A stretch of 56,440 nucleotides of DNA from a bacterium (GCA_035505375.1 DATJQV010000028.1:1-56440); one strand, 5' to 3'; counted from the first letter of the stretch, positions 16,020-25,536 are shown. Notes: generated from the sequence alone by a model not told the origin. Translations and numbers: made by a program.

Positions 16020-17494
16020 ATGAACAGCAGTAGAGATCGTGGATGCAGGCGTGTCTTTGCAGTTGGGATCGTGGTTCTGGGGCTTGCCCTAGTCCTCAAC
16101 TGCGGTCAGCACCACCCGCCAGTGGCGCCGGCCGCGCCAGTTGGGCCGTCGTTCGGCACCGAGGATTCGTCATGCACTTTCACCACCATGACGATCGACC
16201 CTGAGGGCGACAGCGTCTGCTATCGGTTTGCGTGGGGCGACGGCGACACTTCTTCCTGGACTGCCAAGGTGCCGAGCGGACAGTCGGGCGAGGCATCGCA
16301 CGTATGGAACAAGTCAGGCGCCTTTGAGGTGACGGCTCAGGCAAGGGATGCCGGTGACAGGATGTCGAACTGGTCGTCGGCGCACCAAGTGCTGGTGGCT
16401 GCCGTCTGGAGTCGTACGTTCGGCGGGACGGGCCACGAAGATTGCGAATCGGCCCTTCCGACATCAGACGGTGGCTACATTCTTGCGGCTTCGACTGAGT
16501 CCTTCGGCGCGGGTGGCTATGACATATGGCTGATAAAGACCGACTCGGCCGGCGATACACTCTGGACCAGGACCTACGGCGCGGCCGGCACCGAGTGGGG
16601 CGGGCCGGTCGCGCTGACATCCGACGGCGGCTATATCGTCGCGGGCTACACTGATTCCTACGGTGCGGGCGGCGGCGACATCTGGCTGATAAAGACCGAC
16701 TCGGGCGGAAACAAGCTGTGGGACAAGACCTTCGGCGGGCCGGCACAGGACATAGCCAGAGAGATTCTGCCGACAGCCGACGGCGGTTACATCATCGTGG
16801 GGAACACTCTTTCCTATGGTGCGGGTGTCACGGACGTCTGGTTGATAAAGACTGACTCGGCCGGCAACAAGCTCTGGGATATGACCTATGGGGGAACGAA
16901 GATCGACAAGGGTTGTGCGGCACAGCCGACGACCGATGGCGGCTACATCGTCGCGGCCGCCACCGAATCCTTCGGCGCGGGCAATTATGACGTCTGGCTG
17001 ATAAAGACCGATGCGAATGGTAACGAGCTCTGGGACAAGACCATCGGCGGGGCCGGGTATGATGCTCCCAACGAGATCCTGGTGACGGCCGACGGCGGCT
17101 ACGTCGTTGTCGGCGAGACTGAATCCTACGGCGCGGGCGGTTATGACGTGTGGCTGGTCAAAACCGACGCCGACGGCAACAAGATCTGGGACAGGACGTT
17201 CGGAGGAGCGAAGAACGACGACGGCCAATCGGTCGCGCCGACGTCCGACGGCGGGTATATCGTCGCGGCCTACAGCGCTTCCTATGGCGCAGGCGGTTTT
17301 GATGCGTGGCTGATAAAGACCGATGCAGCGGGCTACAAGCTTTGGGACAGCTACCTGGCGGAACCAGTGACGACTTCGCGTCCTGGATTCGGCCGACCTC
17401 GGACGGTGGCTACTTCTTCGCCGGCTTCACCTACTCATACGGCGCGGGTAACGGTGACATCTGGCTGGTCAAGACTAATGCGAACGGACGCTGA
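16020..17494 (+). CDS. PKD-domain lipoprotein with seven-blade propeller, frameshifted in blade 7
   Basis: ATG 16020 has AAGGAGA 6 bases upstream. Residues 1-33 are an export signal ending in LALVLNCGQ (weak lipobox). Residues about 40-125 are a PKD-like module (YRFAWGDGDTSSW...HVWNKSGAFEVTAQARD). Then come about 49-residue repeats, each with TFGG, TSDGGYIVAG, YGAGGYDIWLIKTD and GNKLWD. Six are complete; the seventh starts in frame at LWDSYL, then a one-base loss near 17355 shifts the frame, and GGTSDDFASW, TSDGGYFFAGF and IWLVKTNANGR follow in the other frame to a TGA at 17492-17494. With the shift repaired it is a seven-blade propeller like the gene at 28928. No sorting domain. Confidence 0.75.
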
Positions 17495-18401
17495 CCGAAG
17501 AGTCCGCGGGCGCGTTAGTCCTTTGCTGTTGGCGCTGGCCTGTGCTGGGCTGGTCGCGGTCACGGCCCTGTCGGCGTCCGAGACACAGTGGACGGGAAAG
17601 ACCGATTGGAGGTCGGTGGAGTACCTGCCCGGCGGGCACGTCGTCTACTTCGACCACGTGCCGCAGAGCACGAACCCCGTGATAAAAGCCCACTTCGCCG
17701 CGGCGGCGGAATCGCTCGACGCGGGCAGCAGCGGAGGTATTGCCGAGCTTGAGCAGGCGCTCGCGCTGGCCAAAGGCTCGCAGCTCGCCGCGCTCCACAG
17801 CATCATCGCTTACTTCCAACTCCAGTTCGATGAAGACGATGACGGTCTTTCATCCTTGAGTTCTGCATGCGACGCCGCGGTCAAGATAGGCGACTCGGAG
17901 GGCCTGGGCGCGGCGCTGTCGGAGCTCGGCAACCTCCATACCGCACGGGAAGATTGGGACCTTGCGCTGCGCTACGCACGCCAGGCGCTGCAGGTAAACG
18001 CCGGAGCCGGTCTGCTGCACGGCAAAGCCTACGATGAAGGCCTGCTCGGGGAGCTGTTCGCCAGCCGGGGAGCGATGGACAGTTCGCTTGCGTACCTGCG
18101 CGATGCCTATGACGCCGACATCAAGTGCGGCGACTATCGCGAGGCCGAGTATGACCAGTACCGCATCGGCAGCGTCTGTGAGCAGCGGGCGGATTCCGCC
18201 GGGGCGCTGAAGAGCTACCTGCTGTGCTGGTCGCTCGTCCCCAGGGGCGGCACCGAAGTAGGCCGGGATGACCTGCTGAGCAACCTCAACGTGTACTACC
18301 GGAAGATGGGTGAGGAGAAGTTCTCTGCCCAGTGCGGGAAGCAGGGGTTCAGCCAGGCCGACGCCGACGCGCTGGTGGCGGAGCTGCGAAAGACCAAATA
18401 G
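17478..18401 (+). CDS. Secreted TPR-repeat protein
   Basis: Protein of 307 residues from ATG 17478, which overlaps the end of the repaired propeller frame by 17 bases. Because of the propeller's frameshift the two genes read as one long open frame, but a fresh signal peptide (RVSPLLLALACAGLVAVTALSAS) shows that this is a separate protein. Residues about 75-290 are helical TPR-type repeats: AELEQALALAKGSQLAAL, LGAALSELGNLHTAREDWDLALRYARQAL, GLLGELFASRGAMDSSLAYLRDAY, YRIGSVCEQRADSAGALKSYLL. Probably periplasmic, a scaffold or interaction protein; partner unknown. Confidence 0.7.
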   Translation: MRTDADRRVRGRVSPLLLALACAGLVAVTALSASETQWTGKTDWRSVEYLPGGHVVYFDHVPQSTNPVIKAHFAAAAESLDAGSSGGIAELEQALALAKGSQLAALHSIIAYFQLQFDEDDDGLSSLSSACDAAVKIGDSEGLGAALSELGNLHTAREDWDLALRYARQALQVNAGAGLLHGKAYDEGLLGELFASRGAMDSSLAYLRDAYDADIKCGDYREAEYDQYRIGSVCEQRADSAGALKSYLLCWSLVPRGGTEVGRDDLLSNLNVYYRKMGEEKFSAQCGKQGFSQADADALVAELRKTK

Positions 18402-18685
18402 CGGGACGGACCAGTCCCGGCGCGCTTGTCGGCTTTGTCTACAGAGCAGGCGGCGCGGCCGATGCAAGGCCAGCCCAAAGCAGAGCCGCAGACGGAGCGC
18501 GCCCCTGCACCCGACCATTTGACATACCCCCGTGCTCATCCTAGAATCCCTCTGTGCCTCGTTCGATTGGGGCGCAAATACCCGGCTGGACGACTACCTG
18601 CGGGCGCGTCGGACAAGAATTCGCCGCGGGTCTGGTCGAGCGGTGCCATGCCTGAAGCCGCAGGACAGTGAGAAAAGGAGCGAAG

Positions 18686-19030
18686 ATGAATGGACTGTGC
18701 TACTGGGACATACCATCTACCAACGTCACGAAGTCATGCGCGTTCTATGCGAAGCTGTTCGGCTGGAAGATGGCGCAGTACGGCAAGGACTACGCGACGT
18801 TCCAGGCGAAGAGCGGGCTGGACGGCGGGATTCACAAGGTGAAGAAGCCGGGCCAGGGCGTGATGGTCTTCGTCGAGGTGAAGAACATCCCGGCCACGCT
18901 CGCAAAGGCCGCAAGGCTCGGCGCCAAGGTGCTGAAACCCAGGACCAAACTCGACAACAACTGGGGCTACTGGGGCTTGTTCAGGGACCCAGGCGGCTGC
19001 ACGAGCGTCGGGCTCTGGTCGCGCCGCTGA
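18686..19030 (+). CDS. VOC/glyoxalase-fold protein
   Basis: Protein of 114 residues from ATG 18686, with AAAAGGAG 5 bases upstream. VOC fold pattern: CYWDIPSTNVTKSCAFYAKLFGWKM, then FQAKSGLDGGIHKV, MVFVEVKNIPATLAKAARLGAKVL, and WGLFRDPGGCTSVGLW. Proteins of this type bind small molecules or metals, but the substrate cannot be told from sequence. The next gene is another VOC protein, so the pair may be functionally linked. Confidence 0.8.
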   Translation: MNGLCYWDIPSTNVTKSCAFYAKLFGWKMAQYGKDYATFQAKSGLDGGIHKVKKPGQGVMVFVEVKNIPATLAKAARLGAKVLKPRTKLDNNWGYWGLFRDPGGCTSVGLWSRR

Positions 19031-19132
19031 GCCGAACCTTGTGACACACCACTGATGCGGCAGTACGTCTGGCCGACAGACGAAACCAGGACAAGGACTG
19101 CTGCACCGGAGTGCTGGGAGACAGGAGCGAAC

Positions 19133-19636
19133 ATGAATGAAGACAACTTGTGTGCAGAGAGGAAACGGCTGACGCCGTTCCTCTGGTTCGAGAAGGGCGC
19201 GGAGGACGCAGCGGCGTTCTACGTGTCCATCTTCAAGAACTCGCGCATCGTGAACATCAGCCGCTATGCCGAGAACCCGCATGCCCAGACCGGCAGCGTG
19301 ATGACCGCGACCGTATTCCTGGACGGGCAGGAACTGACTCTGCTGAACGGCGGGCCCGTGTTCAAGCTGAACGAGGCTTTCTCGCTCGTCGTGCGCTGCG
19401 CCGACCAGGCCGAGGTAGACTACTACTGGGAGCGGCTGCTGGCCGACGGCGGCGAGGAAAGCATGTGCGGCTGGCTGAAGGACCGGTTCGGCGTTTCGTG
19501 GCAGGTGGTGCCCGATGCGCTGATGGAGTTGCTTGGCGACCCGGACCCGGGACGGGCGGCCCGCGCGACGGCGGCGATGCTCAAGATGAGGAAGATCGAC
19601 ATCGCCTTACTCAGACGTGCGGCCGACGAGAGATGA
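19133..19636 (+). CDS. PhnB-like VOC-family protein
   Basis: Protein of 167 residues from ATG 19133 (MNEDNLCAERKRLTPFLWF); AGGAG lies upstream, and the longer open frame to the left lacks a ribosome site. PhnB/3-demethylubiquinone methyltransferase-like pattern: PFLWFEKGAEDAAAFYVSIF, TGSVMTATVFLDGQELTLLNGG, FKLNEAFSLVVRCADQAEVDYYWERLL, GWLKDRFGVSWQVVPDALMELL, ending in TAAMLKMRKIDIALLRRA. The biochemical role of this group is largely unknown. Confidence 0.85.
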   Translation: MNEDNLCAERKRLTPFLWFEKGAEDAAAFYVSIFKNSRIVNISRYAENPHAQTGSVMTATVFLDGQELTLLNGGPVFKLNEAFSLVVRCADQAEVDYYWERLLADGGEESMCGWLKDRFGVSWQVVPDALMELLGDPDPGRAARATAAMLKMRKIDIALLRRAADER

Positions 19637-19810
19637 ACTCGTTTAGCCCGGCAGGACGGTGGGCTTGGTCGAGCGGGCCGGCACCGACGGCAACGGCTAT
19701 GTGGCAGGGCTGCCCGCAAACCTCAGCCCTGCTTCTGTTTGATGATGGCGGATGGTGCACGAAGCCCGGTCGGCGTCCGAAATATAGTCCCAACCAGACA
19801 GGAAGGTGAC

Positions 19811-20182
19811 ATGAAGGTGGAGTTCGACGAAGGACAGAAGCAGGTCATGGACGAAATGCTGCTCAGGCTGCCCGGCGCCAGGCCCGGCAAGATGTTCGGC
19901 TTCCCCGGCTACTGGACACGCGGGAAGCTCTTTGCCTGTCTGTACGGGCCCGGCGTAGGCTTCAAGCTGCCGCCGAGCGTGGCGGCGCAGACCTTGGAGA
20001 AGCCCGGGTTTGCCCCGTTCACGCCGCGGGGAAAACAGATGGCCGCCTGGGTGATGTATACACCGAAACGGCCCGGCGACCTGCGCCGGCTTGAAACCCT
20101 GCTCCGCGAGTCACTCGACTACGTTTCCGGACTCCACCCGGTGGCGAAGAAGCCACCGCGCGCCAGGCGCCCGACGTCCTAG
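19811..20182 (+). CDS. TfoX N-terminal-domain-like protein
   Basis: Protein of 123 residues from ATG 19811, with AGGAAGG 4 bases upstream. The core GKMFGFPGYWTRGKLFACLYGPGVGFKLP and the later GFAPFTPRGKQMAAWVMY match the small TfoX_N family, followed by a basic Pro-rich tail (KKPPRARRPTS). The stop codon TAG lies in CTAG at 20179-20182, which is also the stop of the convergent gene. Role unknown; stand-alone TfoX_N proteins are not competence regulators by themselves. Confidence 0.7.
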   Translation: MKVEFDEGQKQVMDEMLLRLPGARPGKMFGFPGYWTRGKLFACLYGPGVGFKLPPSVAAQTLEKPGFAPFTPRGKQMAAWVMYTPKRPGDLRRLETLLRESLDYVSGLHPVAKKPPRARRPTS

Positions 20183-21567
20183 AACGCGACGGAAACCAGC
20201 CGCGGCGCGGCGAAGGTGCGGTTCGAGCCGTAGGACAGCGCGCCGCACAACGCCTGTCCGAAGTCAATCTTCAACCGGTTGTCGGCATGGGAACTCTCGT
20301 TCGAACTCATCTGCTTCGCGAACTTGATCCCGTACCAATACCCGGCGCCGAAGCCGACCGTGGTCAGTCCGAGCAGGCCACGGAAGTCTTGCTCGTGGCT
20401 CAAGTTGCCCCAGATCGCCCATCCGAGCCCGGCCCCGAGAAGGCCGCCGCCGATGGTGGTACCCAGAGCCATCAGACCGGCGCTGTTGGTGATTGGAGTT
20501 TCCCCGACCAGCCTGTCCGCAAGGTAGATGCCGCCCACGTTTCCCGCGAGGGCAAGTCCGGTCAGCAGCGGCAGAACGTGTTGCTCTCCCCAGCTACTCG
20601 GCGCCACGGTCCAGAATGCGCCGTTGAGAACGGCCGGTCCGAAGATACCGGCGGTGCCGAAGCAGGTTGCCTGTCCCTCGGTCCAGTGTTGCTGTCTGCC
20701 CCAGGTGTGGCCGAGGTACGCGCCGCCGACCGTGCCGGCAATGGTGAGGGCCGAGTTCAGCAAATGGCCGCCCTCGGCGCTGTTGTCGGAAATGGACTGG
20801 ACGCAGATGCCAAGATCAAGGCCGTCAAGCAGCCCGCAGTCGGTCATGACCGACGCGAAACGTTCCTGCCCGAGTTCCAGGCGCTGCCCAAGGTGGGAAC
20901 CGAGTATCTGGCCGCCGATGCTGGTCACAAGCATCAGGCCGGACGCCGCCTGCATCGTACGCTGATCCGCGTAGGCGCTACTTTCAAACAGGTTGCGCAG
21001 ACCGAGCAGGCTTGCCAGCGCGTAGCCGTTGAACACACCGTAGTAGCCATAATCTATGCTCATCGCGGCCTGAGCCTGGGTCACACTCGTGTGGCTGGTG
21101 ATTATCATCGGCAGGAAATAGGCCGTGGCGGCCGTCAGGGTCGCGACCGTCCCGATTGCCCGGCCGTCCTGAAGATTCAGAAGATATACCGTAGCGACGG
21201 TATACCAGGCTCCGGCCAGAGGGATCTGGCTCAGAAGGAACAGGCCGCGGCCGGACTGGTCAAGGCCGAACTCCGTCGGCAGCTTCTCCCTCACGTCGCT
21301 CAGGAGTTGGCCGAACTCCGCATCGGTAAGCACTATCCTCTCCCGGGAACTGTCGGGTCGCGTGAACTCGAGAACGTGCCCGGCCGGCGACAGCCACATC
21401 CGGGCAAGCACAATATCCCCGGCGTCCGGGAACAGCCCGAGTCGGCTGCGTAGCTGCCGGTCGATTGAATAAACGTGACCGGACGAGTCGAACGGCACGG
21501 CCTTCTCGACGACGGGCTGAGCCGCGAGCGCGCCGACCAGAACGAACAGAGCAGCCAGTGTACGCAT
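20179..21567 (-). CDS. Exported, glycine-rich membrane-associated protein, function unknown
   Basis: Protein of 462 residues; ATG 21567 (MRTLAALFVLVGALAA) is preferred over the ATG 9 bases upstream because GGAGG then sits 8 bases away. A signal peptide is followed by a soluble part (residues 20-110, LRSRLGLFPDAGDIVLARMWL). Several Gly/Ala-rich hydrophobic stretches follow (GTVATLTAATAYFLPMII, ALTIAGTVGGAYLGHTWG, LALAGNVGGIYLADRL, TTIGGGLLGAGLGWAIWG), which could be glycine-zipper helices. It ends in SNRTFAAPRLVSVAF, and the terminal Phe recalls outer-membrane proteins. A good promoter lies 26 bases upstream. No family recognised. Confidence 0.7.
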   Translation of the reverse strand: MRTLAALFVLVGALAAQPVVEKAVPFDSSGHVYSIDRQLRSRLGLFPDAGDIVLARMWLSPAGHVLEFTRPDSSRERIVLTDAEFGQLLSDVREKLPTEFGLDQSGRGLFLLSQIPLAGAWYTVATVYLLNLQDGRAIGTVATLTAATAYFLPMIITSHTSVTQAQAAMSIDYGYYGVFNGYALASLLGLRNLFESSAYADQRTMQAASGLMLVTSIGGQILGSHLGQRLELGQERFASVMTDCGLLDGLDLGICVQSISDNSAEGGHLLNSALTIAGTVGGAYLGHTWGRQQHWTEGQATCFGTAGIFGPAVLNGAFWTVAPSSWGEQHVLPLLTGLALAGNVGGIYLADRLVGETPITNSAGLMALGTTIGGGLLGAGLGWAIWGNLSHEQDFRGLLGLTTVGFGAGYWYGIKFAKQMSSNESSHADNRLKIDFGQALCGALSYGSNRTFAAPRLVSVAF

Positions 21568-21592
21568 CACATGCACCTCCAGGTCGTGCCAG

Positions 21593-21620
21593 ATTATAGG
21601 GTCGTATCGGCCCGCGTCAA
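21593..21620 (-). promoter_or_regulatory. Promoter of the minus-strand membrane-associated protein gene
   Basis: On the minus strand TTGACG (21620-21615) and TATAAT (21598-21593), spacer 16 bp, 26 bases before the ATG at 21567. Confidence 0.7.
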
Positions 21621-21731
21621 CCGACCGCCCACTGAGGAAGTACGCGGGAGCTCCTGACTACCCATGCTTCCGGCCGAAGTAACGGCACGGCGCGGACGAT
21701 GGAACGCGGCGACGCACGTGCAGGGGAACGA

Positions 21732-22062
21732 GGAGAGCAATTCGGGAGGCAAACCTCCGAGCAAACCGGAGAGCAACGGTCGGAGCTTACTCGGGAGCAA
21801 CCCGGACAGGAACCCGCGGACTTACCCGGGCCGCAACGGTCCGACCAACCCGGAGAGGAACCGGTGGAGCAACGGGTAGACTAACCCTGAGCGCAAATCG
21901 GAGAACAACCGGTAGACCAACCCGGCGAATTCCGGTGGAGGCTCATCCGGGAATTGCGGTGAAGGTAACATCCCTATCTACTGCCTACTGAATCCTGTCT
22001 ACTATCTGCGGGGCAATCCCCCGGGCGGGGGGGTCGATTCGAGAGCGACAAGCCTAAGGCTC
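21732..22062 (+). repeat. Long dispersed repeat, copy 2
   Basis: Same unit order and orientation as 7058-7380: GGAGAGCAATTCGGGAGGC, units of the GAGCAACCCGG type, GTAGACTAACCCTGA, CCGGTAGACCAACCC, GGTGGAGGCTCATCCGGG and finally GGGGCAATCCCCCGGGCGG. Just before that end, copy 1 words are replaced by CTATCTACTGCCTACTG and CCTGTCTACTATCTG, the F-type words also found in two sorting-domain genes. It sits between a minus-strand gene promoter and the type I R-M operon. Confidence 0.8.
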
Positions 22063-22246
22063 GAAGCCGCAAGCAGATAGCCCCAAGAACCCGCCCCCGA
22101 CGAGTGATACGAATTGGTCTCATTGCCCGTCCGCGGCCCTGCCCGGTCCGCGATCGACAATCTGGAAGCTTGAATCCAGAATCTGCCCTGCTCTCGACCC
22201 CTGGAATCCTGGAATCCTGGACTCCTTGGCCCCTATCGGATTCCAC
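22063..22246. other. Intergenic stretch with CCTGGAATCC micro-repeat
   Basis: No gene is visible. A short tandem CCTGGAATCCTGGAATCCTG lies at 22199-22218 and continues into GGACTCC; GAATCCAGAATC words lie near 22172-22183. This is another word family seen only between genes here. Confidence 0.5.
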
Positions 22247-22275
22247 TTGACACACGCGGCTCATGCTGGTATAAC
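22247..22275 (+). promoter_or_regulatory. Promoter of the type I R-M operon
   Basis: TTGACA at 22247-22252 and TATAAC at 22270-22275, spacer 17 bp; transcription should start near 22282, about 24 bases before the hsdR start. Confidence 0.75.
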
Positions 22276-22305
22276 CTCCAGCGTGATTGTCAGAGGTGCA
22301 ACCTC

Positions 22306-24984
22306 TTGGGATTGAGCGAAGCCTCAACCAGACGCGAGCGCATCGACCCGAAGCTTGCAGCCGCAGGATGGAAAGTCATTCGGTTCCGCGACGGCCTCGA
22401 CCTGGCGAACTGCGACGAGTGTGCGATCGCCGAGTACCCGACCGACAACGGTCCGGCCGACTACGCGCTCTGCGTTGCCGGCCGCATACTCGGCATCGTG
22501 GAAGCCAAGAAGCTCACGCTTGGCCCACAGAACGTGCTGACCCAGGCTGAGCGCTACTCAAGGGGTACGAAGTCCAGCCCATTCAACTTTCGTGGCCTCC
22601 GCGTGCCGTTCCTTTACTCGACCAACGGCGAGGTCATCTGGTATCACGACATTCGCCACCCAGAGAGCCGTTCCTACAGAGTCGCGCAGTTCCACACGCC
22701 TGGTGCCCTGGCCGAGAAGCTGGAACGGGATTTTGAGAAATCGTGCGAAGACCTCGCCGTGCTGCCCAACAACGCGTCCCGCCTGAGGACCTACCAGGTC
22801 GAGGCCAACACCGAGGTCGAGAAGAACATCTCGAAGTACAAACGGGTGATGATGCTCGCGATGGCGACTGGCACGGGCAAGACCTACACGCTGGTGAATC
22901 AGGTCTATCGCCTCATGCACTCGGGTGTGGCGCGGCGTATCCTGTTCCTCGTCGACCGCCGTGCTTTGGCAGCGCAGGCGGTGCGAGCCTTTGCCACGTT
23001 TGAGCCCGAGCCGGGCCTGAAGTTCGATAAGATTTACGAGGTCTACAGCCAGCGGTTTCAGCGCGACGACTTTGACCCCGATGAGAAGTTCGACCCCAAG
23101 GTTCTGCCCTCCGAATACCTGACTAACCCCAAGCCCGGTCACACCTTTGTCTACGTCTGCACCATCCAGCGGATGACCATCAACCTGTTCGGCCGCGGCT
23201 CAGTGTTCCACTCCGACGAAGAGGAGGCCATCGACGACGACGCTGACCGCATCGACATTCCGTCCCATGCCTTCGACCTCATCGTGGCCGACGAGTGCCA
23301 CCGCGGGTACACAGCGCAAGACCTGTCCGTCTGGCGCAACACGCTCGACCACTTCGACGCCATCAAGCTCGGCCTCACCGCCACGCCGGCAGCTCACACT
23401 ATGGCCTACTTCAAAGACATTGTGTACCGCTACGAGTACGCCCGCGCCGTCCGGGAAGGTTATCTCGTTGATTACGACCCGGTCTTCGTGAAGTCCGACG
23501 TCCGGCTCCAAGGCGTCTTCCTCAAGGAAGGAGAGACGGTCGGGGTCGTTGACCGCGTATCCGGTGCGGAGCAGATGGACCTGTTGGAGGACGAGCGTAC
23601 GTTCGCCGCAACCGAGGTCGAGCGCCACGTAACGTCGCCCGACTCCAACCGCAAGATACTCGCCGAGTTGAAGAAGCACGCGGACAAGCACATCGAGCGC
23701 TACGGCCGTTTCCCAAAGATGCTCATCTTCGCGGTCAACGACCTGCCACACGTGTCGCACGCCGACCAACTCGTCGAAATCGCCCGCGACACCTTCGGCC
23801 AGGGCGACTCCTTCGTGCAGAAAATTACCGGCCGCGTTGACCGGCCACTGCAGCGCATCCGTGAGTTCCGCAACCGTCAGAAGCCGGGCGTGGTTGTGAC
23901 TGTGGACCTACTCTCGACCGGCGTTGACATACCGGACTTGGAGTACATCGTGTTCCTCAGGCCGGTGCAGTCGCGCATCCTCTTTGAGCAGATGCTCGGC
24001 CGCGGCACACGCAAGAGCGAGCGATACCCGGACAAGTCCCATTTCACGGTCTTCGACTGCTTCGACGGTTCGCTGCTCAAGTACTTCGAGAAGGCGACGG
24101 GCATAACCGCCGAACCACTGCGCCGTGAATACAAAGCGCTCTCGCGCATCGTCGATGAAATCTGGCAGAACGTGGACCGGGAGTACAACACCAGGTTGCT
24201 GGCCAAACGGCTGCAGCGCATCGAGAAGGAACTGCCCGGCGACATCCGCCAGCAGGTGGAACTGCACATCCCAGGAGGCAGCCTCAGCAAGTTCGCCGCT
24301 GGACTCGAGGTCGCCCTGCGCAGCGATTTCACCGACACTATGCTCCTCCTGCGCGACGCGAACTTCCAGAAGCTGCTCACCAGCTACCCCAAGAAGCCGA
24401 TATTCGTCATAGCCTATGACACGGAAGACACCGTGACATCGTCCGAGTACATCCGCGACCCGGCCGGCAGTCGGTGGAAGCCGGAGGATTACCTCACGGC
24501 ATTCGCCCGGTTCGTCGCGGAGAACAAGGACCAGGTCGACGCCATCTCGATATTGCTGGAACGGCCACGGAATTGGTGCGTCGCCGCACTATCCGAACTG
24601 CGACGGAAGCTCGCCTCCGCCCCTGAACACTTCACCGAAGAGAATCTGCGTCTGGCGCACCAGGTTCATTACCACAAGGCGCTGGTAGAGATCATCTCGA
24701 TGGTCAAGCATGCTGCGCGAGAACAGGAACCGTTGCTCACGGCTGAGGAACGAGCAAAGAAGGCGCTCGCCAAGGTCACTGCGGGCCGCGAGTTCACGGC
24801 TGAGCAGGCGAAGTGGCTCGACCGCATCAAGTCACACCTCATCGAGAACCTCTCCATATCGCCGGGTGACTTCGAACTAGTTCCGGTCCTTTCCGACCCG
24901 GGCGGCTGGGGCAGGGCAAACAGAGACTTCAACCAAAGGCTGGATGAACTGCTGAAGCAGATAAACGAGGCGGTGGCGGCGTGA
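22306..24984 (+). CDS. hsdR: Type I restriction enzyme R subunit
   Basis: Translocase/endonuclease subunit, 892 residues. TTG 22306 is used (CAGAGGTG upstream); a second TTG 6 bases on is an alternative. Residues about 45-70 hold the PD-(D/E)xK nuclease (PADYALCVAGRILGIVEAKKL). The SF2 motor follows: motif I MATGTGKTYTLVNQ near residue 186, motif II DECHRGY near 329, motif III GLTATPAAHT, motif V LLSTGVDIPDLEYIVFLRPV, motif VI QMLGRGTRKSERYP. The C-terminal part is helical (LDELLKQINEAVAA) and should contact the methylase. All key residues look intact. First gene of the operon. Confidence 0.95.
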   Translation: MGLSEASTRRERIDPKLAAAGWKVIRFRDGLDLANCDECAIAEYPTDNGPADYALCVAGRILGIVEAKKLTLGPQNVLTQAERYSRGTKSSPFNFRGLRVPFLYSTNGEVIWYHDIRHPESRSYRVAQFHTPGALAEKLERDFEKSCEDLAVLPNNASRLRTYQVEANTEVEKNISKYKRVMMLAMATGTGKTYTLVNQVYRLMHSGVARRILFLVDRRALAAQAVRAFATFEPEPGLKFDKIYEVYSQRFQRDDFDPDEKFDPKVLPSEYLTNPKPGHTFVYVCTIQRMTINLFGRGSVFHSDEEEAIDDDADRIDIPSHAFDLIVADECHRGYTAQDLSVWRNTLDHFDAIKLGLTATPAAHTMAYFKDIVYRYEYARAVREGYLVDYDPVFVKSDVRLQGVFLKEGETVGVVDRVSGAEQMDLLEDERTFAATEVERHVTSPDSNRKILAELKKHADKHIERYGRFPKMLIFAVNDLPHVSHADQLVEIARDTFGQGDSFVQKITGRVDRPLQRIREFRNRQKPGVVVTVDLLSTGVDIPDLEYIVFLRPVQSRILFEQMLGRGTRKSERYPDKSHFTVFDCFDGSLLKYFEKATGITAEPLRREYKALSRIVDEIWQNVDREYNTRLLAKRLQRIEKELPGDIRQQVELHIPGGSLSKFAAGLEVALRSDFTDTMLLLRDANFQKLLTSYPKKPIFVIAYDTEDTVTSSEYIRDPAGSRWKPEDYLTAFARFVAENKDQVDAISILLERPRNWCVAALSELRRKLASAPEHFTEENLRLAHQVHYHKALVEIISMVKHAAREQEPLLTAEERAKKALAKVTAGREFTAEQAKWLDRIKSHLIENLSISPGDFELVPVLSDPGGWGRANRDFNQRLDELLKQINEAVAA

Positions 24985-25502
24985 AGGAGTCAGGTCACAT
25001 GTCACAGGGTTACAGCGGAAAGAAGACGGTGCAGAAGTTCGAGGAACTGAATGTCTATCAGCAGGCGCTGGAGTTGGCGAACTCGGTCTACGGAGTCACG
25101 CGCCTGCCCGCGTTCAGCCGGGATGCCGGCCTTGTTGACCAGATACGGCGGGCCGCGGTGTCGGTGGTATCGAATATCGCCGAAGGGTACGAGCGCGGCA
25201 CGACGACCGAGTTCGTGCAGTTTCTCTACTTCGCCAAAGGCTCCTGCGGCGAGGTGCGGGCGCAACTGCAAATCGCGCTGGGCCAGAAGTACCTGTCGAA
25301 GCCCGATTGCGAAAAGCTGCAGGGCCAGTGCCGGCTCGTGAGCGGGATGCTGCACAACTCCATCGAGTACCTGCAGAGCTCGCGCATGCCCGGCCAGAAG
25401 CAGCATACGGTTCAGCAGCAGGCGGTGAAGGCAAGCGAGGAACGGCGGCGGATCCTCGACGAACTGGCCGAACAACGCCGCCGCGAAAGAGAGACCCAAT
25501 GA
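24981..25502 (+). CDS. Four-helix-bundle (23S rRNA IVP-like) protein inside the hsd operon
   Basis: Protein of 173 residues; the GTG start overlaps the hsdR stop by 4 bases (GTGA). The core KFEELNVYQQALELANSVYGV, IRRAAVSVVSNIAEGYERG, FVQFLYFAKGSCGEVRAQLQIAL and LVSGMLHNSIEYLQSS is the four-helix-bundle family first described from intervening sequences of 23S rRNA. It is often found next to type I R-M and other defence genes, with unknown function. The first 15 residues are encoded by an H-family word (24991-25015), and the C-terminus is charged and coiled (ASEERRRILDELAEQRRRERETQ). Confidence 0.85.
   Translation: MKESGHMSQGYSGKKTVQKFEELNVYQQALELANSVYGVTRLPAFSRDAGLVDQIRRAAVSVVSNIAEGYERGTTTEFVQFLYFAKGSCGEVRAQLQIALGQKYLSKPDCEKLQGQCRLVSGMLHNSIEYLQSSRMPGQKQHTVQQQAVKASEERRRILDELAEQRRRERETQ
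24991..25015 (-). repeat. H-family word, inverted copy at gene start
   Basis: On the minus strand this reads CTGTAACCCTGTGAC followed by ATGTGACCTG, matching the words at 25506-25536, 25696-25732 and 27040-27066 on the plus strand. It encodes residues 4-12 of the four-helix-bundle protein. Confidence 0.55.
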
Positions 25503-25505
25503 CCC

Positions 25506-25536
25506 GTGACCCTGTGACCTGCAACTCCGTAACCCT
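25506..25536 (+). repeat. H-family words between four-helix gene and hsdM
   Basis: The run contains GTGACCCTGTGACC, CTGCAACTCC and GTAACCCT and fills almost the whole gap before hsdM. It offers no ribosome binding site for hsdM. Confidence 0.6.

Noticed and set aside
15975-18401. A single 808-residue propeller-TPR fusion protein
   Set aside because: The join is an artefact of the frameshift near 17355; a new signal peptide at 17478 and the continuing seventh blade in another frame show two genes.
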